A stretch of 39,572 nucleotides of DNA from Candidatus Methanophagales archaeon. Its GTDB lineage: Archaea > Halobacteriota > Syntropharchaeia > Alkanophagales > Methanospirareceae. The DNA lies in assembly GCA_013139985.1 (NCBI GenBank), contig WSZT01000222.1, forward strand, positions 1 to 39,572. Direction: 5' to 3'. The position numbers and the translations under genes are program-made. Below are positions 23,696 through 31,844 of this stretch, one piece after another. Position 1 is the first letter of the stretch; each line of letters opens with the position of its first letter. Below the pieces are notes generated by a model. That model saw nothing but the letters and a program-made list of their open reading frames with translations. It did no database searches and was not told where the DNA came from.

Positions 23696-26600
23696 TCAGC
23701 CTATCATCGTATATCGTTTGCAGTTGTTCTTCTCATTCGTCTCAGCTACCTTATTGTCCCCGTCAGCACAGACGTTTATATCAAAACCCTGACTTGAGAA
23801 TGGATATGGTGCAAAAGACTCTGTTCTTGTCTGTCCTGCCGACAATGATGGTACCGCATCAGTTGATATAACTTTCCCTGTGGAATACCAGCTCATATAT
23901 GTCTTACTTGCGCCTGCGGTTCCCTTACCCTGATTCTTTATCGCATACTTGACGATCGTTTTCTGCGTTTTACGGTCCCATTCGTGCCATACTCTTCTGA
24001 TTACCAAATCCGGCTTCTCTGGCTCCCTCACTGTACACGTCCAAACCTCAGCTTTGCAGTTGTTCCCTTCGTCACTCTCGTCTACTTGAGTAGCAATATC
24101 AGCACATACTTTTATCTGCGCTTGTTCACCTTTTTTGCAGTCCCAGATATAATCGAAAGATTTTGCGCTGATCGAAGCGCCAGGAGCTAACGCGCTAACA
24201 TAAACCTTCTTTATATAGTTACCATTGATGTACAATCCCGTATGGCTCGGACCTGCTGCTGCGTTACCCTGGTTCTTTATCGTATAATATATGTTCAGCG
24301 GTTCACCGACTACACCAATGCCGGTTATCTGAGTAATCACCAGATCTGGTTTTCCTATCTCGCCAACATCTTCACATGGCACATTGACAATTGCCCGGTC
24401 CTCAGCATAAACTTCCACCCCGGTCTTCTCACAGACTGCTTCTACCCTCTGTACATTCTCATTCTCACCACAGTTGACTACGCGTGCCTTGTAGCTTATT
24501 GTTATTGTCTCACAAGGATTGAGCGGACCTTCAAAGAACCATTTGAGCTCTTTATTATTTGTCACTTCCGGCTCGTTCTGTTTTATGTTACTCTGTACAC
24601 TACCGGCGTAATCCAGGCACGCCGGCAATACGTCTGTAACTGCTATGTTGTAGAGCGGGCAGCATGTACCATCGTTATGGATTGTAGACTGGAAGGTTAC
24701 TGTATCACCGATGCGTGCGGTTGTCTCTTCAACCCATCTTTGCCTGTTCGTATCCCAAACCTGCTTATCCACTTCTATGCTCGGCTCACAAGCCTCTTCT
24801 ACCACGACAGCAAGAGCATCAAGACCTAGGAAGTTCCCTTTAGGCTCAAAACATCTGATCAAGTCTTCGTTTGTGCATACTACGCCGTTACCGATTAAAA
24901 TAACATCGCCGTCAGTGAAAGGTGGTTCTCCCGCATAGAGGATCTCCGTAGAGAAACGGATCACTTCCCTGTTGCCACTACGATCTGCAATGACTGCATC
25001 AAGGCCGAAATCAACGCTTCGGTCAGGAATGCCTGCAGGTACGCTGGACGGGAGTAGGATAGCATTTCGTGCAATTATGATCCCATCACGCGCAGAAAGC
25101 AGATCTCCGTCAAGGAAGCCAGGATCTTCAGGCTTAGGTGCTGTGCCTTCTGTGGAGAACCAGATGTCGATATTCCTCTCCTTCAATAGTTCCGGCAACG
25201 CATTCGGGTTCTCCTTCCAGAAGGCCATTCCCTTCTCCGCTGCATAGTCGAGGAAAGCGACGATAGCTTCCTTGTCTCCGATGAAGTGTACAGCGTCCAG
25301 ACCCAGGTCTGTCCTTGAAATGTCAAACGAAGCGAGCAGTGCAATGTTTGAAATTACAGCGCCGTTTGTGGTTAACAGATCGCCAGCGGTGAACCTTCTC
25401 TGTGGATCGTTAAGCTCTGTTGAAAACGCAATCAGAGGCTTTCGGGCTTCTGCATCTATTACATCCGCAGCATCAAGACCAAGATCGAGCTGCGTTTTGA
25501 ATGCAGCCAGCAGTTCCCGGTTACGTGCGAACACGGTGCAGTCAGAACAAAGCAGGTCGCCATCAGAGATGACTGGATTGCCATCTGGAGGCTCAGGACC
25601 ATGTGTCACAAACTCCTCCTCGGTAGAGAAGAAGATTTTTCGGGCACCACAAGTAAACTCAAACTTCCTTGCAGCACGCCACTCACAGACTTTTCCGTAC
25701 ACTGTTACATCCACCACTTCTGGCGATCCACTACATACCGGATCGATTACTGCGCAATATGCCTCTTCATTAGTCTCATAGTCCAGATCGTATCTATTAC
25801 TTGTCCCATCCGGGCATCTTACGAACATCCACGCTTCTGTATATCCGGAATGATGTGGTATAGGCACATTATCCGCACCTAGCAGTTGTACACATAGTTC
25901 TAACCTATTCCCTTCACACACGCCATCACCCACAATGTCGAAGCTGCACGTTAGCACGCCTGCGATCTCTTCGAGTACAGGCTTTAGTGAAACCCCTTCT
26001 GCTCTGATCCGGAAGAACTTACCTCCTGTTGAATTGGCGATCATCTCCATTGACGCTTCATCAGGACCAACAACATAGACGGTCATTCCACTCCTGGTCA
26101 GCGCCGAGATGACACCGTCAAAGGTGTTCTCTTCTTGATTGCAGCAATGCCCATCTGAATGAGGATACGCATCGCTTATTAAAATGATTATCTTGCTCGC
26201 ATCACCGCCCCGCCACTTTTGATCTTTTACCGTATGCATTAACGCCGCCAACGTAGACTCGGGCAAATCGCCTCCACCGCTGGGGTTCAAGCTGTCAATC
26301 CAAGACTTAAACATTGAAGAGCTATCTGACAGAACACCGCCATTGTATACCTTATATGCAAAGTCATTTGCATCACTACATACTGTGCCATCGCAGGTAA
26401 CAGGGAAGTCTCTGAACTCAGTTAGTCCAAACCGATAATCTATGCCGGCAGCCGACAAGCCGTCCGCAAAGTCTTTTGAGATATTCTTCATCTCCTTTAT
26501 TTCTTCGCCCATACTACCTGTTGTATCGAAGACGAAGACTATGTCGGCCTTCTTTGTAGTAACGCAATCCAGGTGCGTTTGCAATTCTTTACAGACTGGT

Positions 26601-26776
26601 AGAGTCACAATAGGTAGCACGAATTTCGGTGTTTTAACTGGAGAAAAAGGTGCTTGCCTTATAGTTTCTGGTAATTTTGAGATGGATTCATCTCCCGACT
26701 TGGACATAACTGGCATTGCCGTCAGAACAGAAAACAGCATTATCGCTACTATTACCAGTGCAAATTGCTTTCTCAT
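23696..26776 (-). CDS. Large secreted protein: vWA, FSTE-DGD-LGLDA repeats, DUF11, two CARDB domains
   Basis: 1026 residues with a signal peptide (FALVIVAIMLFSVLTAMPVMS). Domain order: von Willebrand A (~75-275; MIDAS DTTGS at 84-88, second metal loop LISDAYPH); a Cys-containing beta region (~275-375); four repeats of 60-90 residues (~378-660), each running FSTE ... (D/A)GD(L/V) ... N-x-x-L ... LGLDA; a DUF11-type Ig-like domain (~665-800); and two CARDB-type domains (~805-905 and ~915-1026), both containing the 'KNQG' and 'VDESDEGNNC'-like strands. No C-terminal anchor is visible, so it is probably released or held by the S-layer. It may mediate adhesion or binding. It is the downstream paralog of the gene at 26980. 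Confidence 0.85.
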   Translation of the reverse strand: MRKQFALVIVAIMLFSVLTAMPVMSKSGDESISKLPETIRQAPFSPVKTPKFVLPIVTLPVCKELQTHLDCVTTKKADIVFVFDTTGSMGEEIKEMKNISKDFADGLSAAGIDYRFGLTEFRDFPVTCDGTVCSDANDFAYKVYNGGVLSDSSSMFKSWIDSLNPSGGGDLPESTLAALMHTVKDQKWRGGDASKIIILISDAYPHSDGHCCNQEENTFDGVISALTRSGMTVYVVGPDEASMEMIANSTGGKFFRIRAEGVSLKPVLEEIAGVLTCSFDIVGDGVCEGNRLELCVQLLGADNVPIPHHSGYTEAWMFVRCPDGTSNRYDLDYETNEEAYCAVIDPVCSGSPEVVDVTVYGKVCEWRAARKFEFTCGARKIFFSTEEEFVTHGPEPPDGNPVISDGDLLCSDCTVFARNRELLAAFKTQLDLGLDAADVIDAEARKPLIAFSTELNDPQRRFTAGDLLTTNGAVISNIALLASFDISRTDLGLDAVHFIGDKEAIVAFLDYAAEKGMAFWKENPNALPELLKERNIDIWFSTEGTAPKPEDPGFLDGDLLSARDGIIIARNAILLPSSVPAGIPDRSVDFGLDAVIADRSGNREVIRFSTEILYAGEPPFTDGDVILIGNGVVCTNEDLIRCFEPKGNFLGLDALAVVVEEACEPSIEVDKQVWDTNRQRWVEETTARIGDTVTFQSTIHNDGTCCPLYNIAVTDVLPACLDYAGSVQSNIKQNEPEVTNNKELKWFFEGPLNPCETITISYKARVVNCGENENVQRVEAVCEKTGVEVYAEDRAIVNVPCEDVGEIGKPDLVITQITGIGVVGEPLNIYYTIKNQGNAAAGPSHTGLYINGNYIKKVYVSALAPGASISAKSFDYIWDCKKGEQAQIKVCADIATQVDESDEGNNCKAEVWTCTVREPEKPDLVIRRVWHEWDRKTQKTIVKYAIKNQGKGTAGASKTYMSWYSTGKVISTDAVPSLSAGQTRTESFAPYPFSSQGFDINVCADGDNKVAETNEKNNCKRYTMIG

Positions 26777-26789
26777 TTTTTTATCTCAC

Positions 26790-26854
26790 CTCCTAACAAC
26801 GACTAAAAGTCGCATATGATTGTAATGTTTTATGCACATAAAAGTTTTTCGGTG
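26790..26854 (-). promoter_or_regulatory. Promoter and leader hairpin of the vWA surface protein gene
   Basis: On the minus strand: CACCGAAAAACTTTTATG (BRE/TATA, 26854-26837), then a leader with the hairpin CGACT-TTT-AGTCG (26812-26800), then AGGAGGTGAG. The hairpin and flanking ATTACAAT are shared with the leader of the paralog at 28862. Confidence 0.65.
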
Positions 26855-26902
26855 ATCGAAGGGCAAACTTGTCAGTGAGGCTTTCTAAAAAAGGCACGTG
26901 TC

Positions 26903-26933
26903 TTGTAAAAATATAAAGCCGCAATGAGCGGCT
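26903..26933 (-). terminator. Terminator of the 26980 surface protein gene
   Basis: On the minus strand AGCCGC (26933-26928) pairs with GCGGCT (26922-26917) over a five-base loop, followed by TTATATTTTTAC. It is clearly related to the hairpin at 23663. Confidence 0.7.
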
Positions 26934-26979
26934 CAATCTTTATTATTGGTCTAGGATATATTTACTCGTGCTGACTAGC

Positions 26980-28848
26980 CTAGGGGGTATAGTCAAAAGT
27001 GAATCCCGTCTTGTTCGACCAGCCTCCGAACCAGATTGGCCGATCGTCGTTAGGTTCGTCGAAGTCGTAACCCCGAATGGTGCGATCCCAAGTCCAAAGC
27101 TCGACCTCGTAGGCACAGTCATCGATCGATTCAGCCGGCAGGTCATTCACGTCCACATCATACAGATCCACCATGCCTGGACCTATTGTGCCCTCTGATC
27201 CAACATTATCTGTCAGATTGTCATAGTGGTTGATTTGATCATAGTATTTGATAGCCCATGGATCACCACCGGAGAGCTCCAATCTATAACTCCTGAAGTG
27301 CGTGTCATAGAAGTGTCCCTGCACCATAATTGGCATGTCAGCGGGGATGAATTCGCCACATATCGTGCCGTTCTTCGGGGCTATGGCTAGGTCTTCAGGC
27401 CTGGTGTTATCGAGCTGGATGTAATGGTTATACGGTTCTCTGTACTCGATTCCCTCGCGCCGATACTGGAGCCAGACGATGTAAAGTCCGTCAGGGTCAG
27501 GTGCTGTCATCGAGTTCCACATAGTGAGCGGCAGGTCGCTGGTGCAATCACGTAAGGTTCTATACTCAGAGGCATTGAACCAGCCGTCTGTGTCAGAGAA
27601 CCAGTGTTTGTCCCCATCGCACGTACCCCAACCATCAGACGCGGCTACATGCCAGTTCTGAGCTGAGACAACCTCGATACCATCAATATCCGGCCCACTG
27701 CAAGGCCACTTATCTGCAGCACAGTAGACGACGCGGAACTCCTCAATCTCCGGCAAGAGATAGCCGTGGATCTGAATCCACTGGCCAAAGGGTTGTTCGA
27801 TGCTGTAAGCCAAGCCGGAAGTGCTGATTTTGCTGACCGATACTTGGTTGAAATGTGTAATCTGAGGCTTCAACTCCGCTTCTCTGGGAATGGCTAATGC
27901 ATCCAGACCCAATTCTTTGGTTTTCGGCTCGAAACATTGAACTAGGTCGTCGTTAGTGCAGACTACACCGTTGCCGAATAAGAGCACGTCGCCATCGGTG
28001 AAGCTGGGCCTCCCTTCGTAGAGAATCTCAGTGGAGAAGTAGATCTGCCCCTTGTTCCCGTCTCTGTCAGAGATGACTGCGTCCAAACCGAAGTCCACGC
28101 CACGATCCGGGATTCCGGCAGGCACGCTGGACGGCAAGAGGTCTGCGTTTGCAACCACAATCGTCCCCGTGCGAGCAGAAAGCAGATCCCCATCGAGGAA
28201 CTGAGGCGCTTCCGGCGTAGGAGCTGTGCCCTCTGTGGAGAACCAGATGTCTATGTCATACCGTTCCAGCATCTCAGGCAAATTCTTCAACCATTCGTCC
28301 CGACTCACCTGGGATGCTTGATCCAAGAATTTTATGATCGAGTCTACATCGCCGATGAAATGCACGGCGTCAAGACCAAGATCAGCTCTCTGGATGTCGA
28401 ACTTAGCCAGCAGAGCTATGTTTGGGATTACAGCGCCGTTTGTGACTAATAGGTCGCCTGCGGTGAACTGACCATTTGGATCATCCAGAGAGGTACTGAA
28501 TGCGACCAAGAAACGTTCCTCATTGAGTACATCCGCAGCGTCCAAACCGAGATCACTTTCCGTATCAAATTTCTCCAGCAGTTTCTTGTTGCGTGCGAAT
28601 ACGACACAGCCTGGACCGAGCAGGTCGCCATCAGAGATTATTGGATTGCCGTCTGCTGGTTCCGGACCCTGCGTTATGAACTCCTCTTCCGTGGAGAAGT
28701 AAAGCATCTTGCATATTCCTGTTGCTTTATCTACTTCAGGTATAAAGTGTGTTACGTTTTCATCCTTGGACTGCGACATAACTGGTATCACCGTCAGAAC
28801 GGACAACAAGATTGTTGCGATCATTACTATTGCAAATTGTCTTTTCAT
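26980..28848 (-). CDS. Secreted protein with FSTE-DGD-LGLDA repeats and a unique C-terminal region
   Basis: About 622 residues. The start at 28848 (MKRQFAIVM) aligns with the paralog's MRKQFALVI; the ATG three codons upstream is too close to the AGGAGGTGAT site. After the signal peptide come the same four repeats as in the neighbour (~48-322), more than half identical by eye. Then follows a ~300-residue region rich in Trp, Tyr, Asp and paired Cys with no recognised domain (HYIQLDNTRP and FYDTHFRSYRLELSGGDPW suggest beta-sandwich domains). No vWA or CARDB domain and no membrane anchor. Likely a cell-surface or secreted binding protein. It lies directly upstream of its paralog, each gene with its own promoter and terminator. 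Confidence 0.8.
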   Translation of the reverse strand: MKRQFAIVMIATILLSVLTVIPVMSQSKDENVTHFIPEVDKATGICKMLYFSTEEEFITQGPEPADGNPIISDGDLLGPGCVVFARNKKLLEKFDTESDLGLDAADVLNEERFLVAFSTSLDDPNGQFTAGDLLVTNGAVIPNIALLAKFDIQRADLGLDAVHFIGDVDSIIKFLDQASQVSRDEWLKNLPEMLERYDIDIWFSTEGTAPTPEAPQFLDGDLLSARTGTIVVANADLLPSSVPAGIPDRGVDFGLDAVISDRDGNKGQIYFSTEILYEGRPSFTDGDVLLFGNGVVCTNDDLVQCFEPKTKELGLDALAIPREAELKPQITHFNQVSVSKISTSGLAYSIEQPFGQWIQIHGYLLPEIEEFRVVYCAADKWPCSGPDIDGIEVVSAQNWHVAASDGWGTCDGDKHWFSDTDGWFNASEYRTLRDCTSDLPLTMWNSMTAPDPDGLYIVWLQYRREGIEYREPYNHYIQLDNTRPEDLAIAPKNGTICGEFIPADMPIMVQGHFYDTHFRSYRLELSGGDPWAIKYYDQINHYDNLTDNVGSEGTIGPGMVDLYDVDVNDLPAESIDDCAYEVELWTWDRTIRGYDFDEPNDDRPIWFGGWSNKTGFTFDYTP

Positions 28849-28861
28849 TTTTTTCATATCA

Positions 28862-28933
28862 CCTCCTATATTTTTACAGCGACTGAAAGTCGCATATAAT
28901 TGTAATGCTTCCGGTGTGTTAAGCTTTTCGGTG
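28862..28933 (-). promoter_or_regulatory. Promoter and leader hairpin of the 26980 surface protein gene
   Basis: On the minus strand: CACCGAAAAGCTTAACACAC (BRE with a weak TATA), then ATTACAATTATAT, the hairpin GCGACT-TTC-AGTCGC (28893-28879), and AGGAGGTGAT. It matches the leader of the downstream paralog. Confidence 0.65.
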
Positions 28934-29330
28934 CTTCCAACATATGCTATTATCTCGCCTAAGATGCATAAACTGTTTCTAGCAACATCCTATCTTTGCC
29001 GTCAGATCGTTTGCACCATCGCCTGTCATGATCTGGCAATTGAGATTCATTTGTATCCTTTTTTTGAGTCTTTACGGTTTCTTCTACTTTCTAACGTTCC
29101 TGACATTCTCAGATTAACCGCAGAGTTCACAGAGAGTGCAGAGTTATTTACGAATCACTCGTAATTCGCAATTCGTAATTCTTAATTGAATTTCCTTTCG
29201 CCCCGTGTTCTCTGCGGTAAATGAAATGAGTCAATGTCAAGCTAAATAAATATTCAACGCAATTTCTGCATCCGTATTGTCCTCCCCAATCACTGCAGCC
29301 ACCTATCCCAAACAACTTTGTACGACAAAC
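28934..29330. other. Intergenic region of about 400 bases
   Basis: No gene with a ribosome binding site or plausible codon use was seen on either strand. The stretch holds the inverted repeat element at 29111-29228, and otherwise AT-rich unremarkable sequence. Confidence 0.5.
29111..29228. repeat. Inverted-repeat element (CCGCAGAG...CTCTGCGG) with AATTCGTAATT core
   Basis: ATTAACCGCAGAG at the left end pairs with CTCTGCGGTAAAT at the right end. Inside lie CACAGAGAGTGCAGAG and a run of TAATTCG-type units (CGTAATTCGCAATTCGTAATTC). This is the widespread CGCAGAG family of dispersed hairpin repeats rather than a transposon; no transposase is present. Confidence 0.6.
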
Positions 29331-29342
29331 CTTTATATACTG
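29330..29342 (+). promoter_or_regulatory. TATA box of the membrane-protein/regulator operon
   Basis: CCTTTATATACTG is centred about 27 bases before the ATG at 29363, so the mRNA should be leaderless. Confidence 0.6.
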
Positions 29343-29362
29343 CAAAGTACATTGTAGTATTT

Positions 29363-29752
29363 ATGACAGAAAAAAATCGAGCGAAGCGGAAGCGAGCGGG
29401 AAGTTTACCGGGCAATTCAAAGCGATGGTCCGAATTGGTTTTTTACTGGTATTTCGCGCGCTATCATGGCCGTAATTTTCTTCGACCATCGGCACGCCAG
29501 GGCAACCGTTTTACCGGTCTGTACACACCCTTTTTGAATTTTGACAGGATGTATATTTATGCTGTCTTGTTTACGTTATCCTTTGCACTTAATGAGATAA
29601 CAATAGCCAATACAGGAGTCATTGCAAGCGGTGCATATGCATGGTTGATCTCAGGAATAATAATGATAGTGATCGGGGTTGTGTATTTGGTTAGATTCCT
29701 GCGTAAATATCCGCTGCCTGTGAAGGGGGTGTACCATGACAGCACAAATTGA
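29363..29752 (+). pseudogene. Frameshifted small membrane protein, paralog of the next gene
   Basis: The frame from ATG 29363 encodes 129 residues, but its first ~65 are an odd Arg-rich stretch. Reading one base further on after the A7 run at 29370-29376 instead gives IERSGSEREVYRAIQSDG, which resembles NKIEQKAYRDSQQDG at the start of the next gene. That frame ends in a stop near 29541, while the original frame carries the matching C-terminus (VYLVRFLRKYPLP, compare VIFIRFLRKYPLP downstream). At least two shifts are therefore needed to rebuild one protein. It is a degenerate copy, a recombined remnant or a sequencing artefact. Promoter and position in the operon are intact. Function of the family unknown. 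Confidence 0.6.
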
Positions 29753-30356
29753 TCTGAACAAGATCGAGCAAAAAGCATACAGGGATTCACAGCAGGATGG
29801 TTTGATGGAACTCATGATGGGACTGATCCTTATGGCATTTGGTGGCTTTTTCTATTCCACCGTTTTTGTCTTCTATATATTGCTAATTTTATTTTCTGGC
29901 AGGATTGTGGAGTCTATTCGAAAACGCTATACATATCCCCGGATTGGGTTTGTCAAGTTCCCGCAGGAAAATCACAAGCATAATTTGACCGGCGTTTTCC
30001 TTTTCGAGTTCGCCGTTATCGTGATTATATTCACCCTGATCTCGCTCTTTGGTGACGTTACGGATTATTCACAATGGGTGAAATGGTCACCATTATTCTT
30101 CGGGATGATCCTGGTCGGACCCTTTGCCCACGTAGCATCCAAATCCGGAAACGTCCGTTATACGGGATATGCAATCCTGTCACTGATTCTTGGCGGTTTC
30201 TTCTCTTTGATAGAGTTTGGATCGGGATGTACGGGGCTGATACTCTATTTGGTTTTCATAGGCGGGTTCCTAGTCCTTAGTGGTTTGGTCATCTTCATCC
30301 GGTTTCTGCGCAAATATCCGCTACCCGAGAAGGAGGTTTCTAGTGTCATCAGGTAA
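29736..30356 (+). CDS. Integral membrane protein of unknown function
   Basis: 206 residues. A short polar N-terminus (DLNKIEQKAYRDSQQDG) is followed by about five to six hydrophobic segments, and the protein ends in the basic RFLRKYPLPEKE tail also found in the preceding gene. GGGGGTG lies before the ATG. It overlaps the upstream gene by 17 bases and the downstream regulator by 14 bases, so the three form one operon. This pairing of a polytopic membrane protein with a small winged-helix repressor is seen in many bacteria and archaea; the regulator probably controls its own operon. Confidence 0.75.
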   Translation: MTAQIDLNKIEQKAYRDSQQDGLMELMMGLILMAFGGFFYSTVFVFYILLILFSGRIVESIRKRYTYPRIGFVKFPQENHKHNLTGVFLFEFAVIVIIFTLISLFGDVTDYSQWVKWSPLFFGMILVGPFAHVASKSGNVRYTGYAILSLILGGFFSLIEFGSGCTGLILYLVFIGGFLVLSGLVIFIRFLRKYPLPEKEVSSVIR

Positions 30357-30672
30357 GAACGCAGACAGCGAAGACCACCAGCCCATCGCGGAGATCGACC
30401 GTTTGATCCACGAACCTGCCCGGCTCAGGATCATGGCATACCTCTATGTGGTCGAGAGCGCCGACTTCCTCTTTTTGATGCGCCAGACCGGGCTGACACA
30501 CGGCAACCTATCCTCGCACATGAGCAAGCTGGAAGCTGCGGGCTACCTCGAGGTCGTAAAGGAATTTGTGGACAGAAAGCCGCATACCATGCTCCAGCTC
30601 ACAGACAAAGGGCGAACGGCTTTTCAGAAGTACCGGCAGAGTATGATGCAGGTATTCGATGATCTGCCCTGA
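30343..30672 (+). CDS. Winged-helix transcriptional regulator (MarR/HTH_34-like)
   Basis: 109 residues from the GTG at 30343, which follows AAGGAGG at the correct spacing; longer readings start in another gene's frame. A single winged-helix domain: IHEPARLRIMAYLYVV (helix 1), FLFLMRQTGLTHGNLSSHMSKLEAAGYL (recognition helix), and the wing VDRKPHTMLQLTDKGRTAF. It resembles the DNA-binding regulators encoded beside small membrane proteins. No metal-binding cluster is visible. Probably a local repressor of the operon it closes. Confidence 0.88.
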   Translation: MSSGKNADSEDHQPIAEIDRLIHEPARLRIMAYLYVVESADFLFLMRQTGLTHGNLSSHMSKLEAAGYLEVVKEFVDRKPHTMLQLTDKGRTAFQKYRQSMMQVFDDLP

Positions 30673-30733
30673 GCCACCCGGAGTTAAATCTATTTATCAT
30701 CGTGACGTTTGAGTCAGCAAAAAAATGAAAAAC

Positions 30734-30746
30734 CTTTTTATATCTC
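30734..30746 (+). promoter_or_regulatory. TATA box of the PsbP-cohesin gene
   Basis: CTTTTTATATCTC lies about 60 bases before the ATG at 30801. The leader contains AAAGGGG as ribosome binding site. Confidence 0.6.
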
Positions 30747-30800
30747 TTTATGCTTAGTAATTCCACAGCCAGGTAAAATAGTGGAGAAAAGGGGTAATAA

Positions 30801-31823
30801 ATGACGGCTAAAAGTATTTGGAAAGGATTCTCAGTCATTGTGGCATTATGCGTTATCTTGCTTGTTGCGTCGCCTTCTAGTGCAGGTGCATGTCCCTCGG
30901 GAGTTAATTGTAGCTGCAGTGATGATGCCGCCTTTGGTGCGGCCCTTAGCGCAGGCATGAAAATCCCTAATGAAGAAGCCGGAATGCAGGCATACACAAA
31001 TGTTAGTGAGATGTTGACATACACAAACGCGGAATACAACTTTTCCATTGGGTATCCCCATGATTGGACAGTGCAGGAAGACCTTCTAGACACAGAGGTG
31101 ATATTCTCCGGGCCGATAGAGGATGATTACATGATAAACGCGAACGTAATAACAGTAGAACTACCAGACGACACAATTAATGGCGAACCTGTTTCGGTGC
31201 ATATAAATATAATTAGAACCACAACGGATGAAGGGATTGACGTCAAACATATGCAAGCATCTTTCATACGTAATACGACAGCATATGTAATAGGATTCAC
31301 TGCTGCATCGAGCACATTTGATACTGCAGAAGCGGATTACTTTGTGCCCATGTTACAAAGCTTTAAGTTCATAGAAGAAGCGGTTGGAATAGAGATTTCA
31401 ATAACAAACCCACCTAAGGTCTTGGAAGGTGCTAATTTCACTGCAATTGTAACAGTAGATAATAGTACTAAAATCTCAATATTTCTGTTTAAGCTGAACT
31501 ATGATCCTTCGGTCATAGACGTAATCAACGTCGAAAATTTAATCAACATCGAAAAGGGATCTGATAGCGCAAGCTCTAGTAGCTCTAGTTGGGTGAGTTG
31601 GGGAGATAAGGAAAAAGGCACAGTGCAAATTATTGCTTACTCGGATCCATTGGGGACGCTAGTTAACGGATCTGCGGAACTCGTAAGGCTTGAGTTCCAT
31701 GCTGTTGGACCTGCAGGAGAACAAAGCGTTCTTGATATTCAAGGAATTATTGGTGATTCCGCTATGGAATCAATAGAAACGATATGGGTGGACTCGGAGG
31801 TTACCATCACGCCCGGAGAATAG
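30801..31823 (+). CDS. Secreted PsbP-like / cohesin two-domain protein
   Basis: 340 residues. The signal peptide ends near SPSSAGA and is followed by a Cys-rich CPSGVNCSC. Residues ~70-195 look like a PsbP/Mog1-fold domain (YNFSIGYPHDWTVQED; PMLQSFKF). Residues ~197-338 look like a cohesin (LFKLNYDPSVIDVINVEN ... GTVQIIAYSDPLGTLVNGSAELVRLEFHA), the module that binds dockerins. The Ser run at ~258-265 is low complexity. No anchor at the C-terminus. Cohesins in archaea outside cellulosomes are known, but their partners are mostly unknown; no dockerin-bearing protein was seen in this window. Confidence 0.8.
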   Translation: MTAKSIWKGFSVIVALCVILLVASPSSAGACPSGVNCSCSDDAAFGAALSAGMKIPNEEAGMQAYTNVSEMLTYTNAEYNFSIGYPHDWTVQEDLLDTEVIFSGPIEDDYMINANVITVELPDDTINGEPVSVHINIIRTTTDEGIDVKHMQASFIRNTTAYVIGFTAASSTFDTAEADYFVPMLQSFKFIEEAVGIEISITNPPKVLEGANFTAIVTVDNSTKISIFLFKLNYDPSVIDVINVENLINIEKGSDSASSSSSSWVSWGDKEKGTVQIIAYSDPLGTLVNGSAELVRLEFHAVGPAGEQSVLDIQGIIGDSAMESIETIWVDSEVTITPGE

Positions 31824-31844
31824 GTCTGAGATGGGTTTGTGAAT

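Noticed and set aside
24242-25781. Several long frames on the plus strand across the surface-protein genes
   Set aside because: They mirror strongly supported minus-strand genes with domains and signal peptides. Their translations are Ser/Arg/Pro-rich low-quality sequence.
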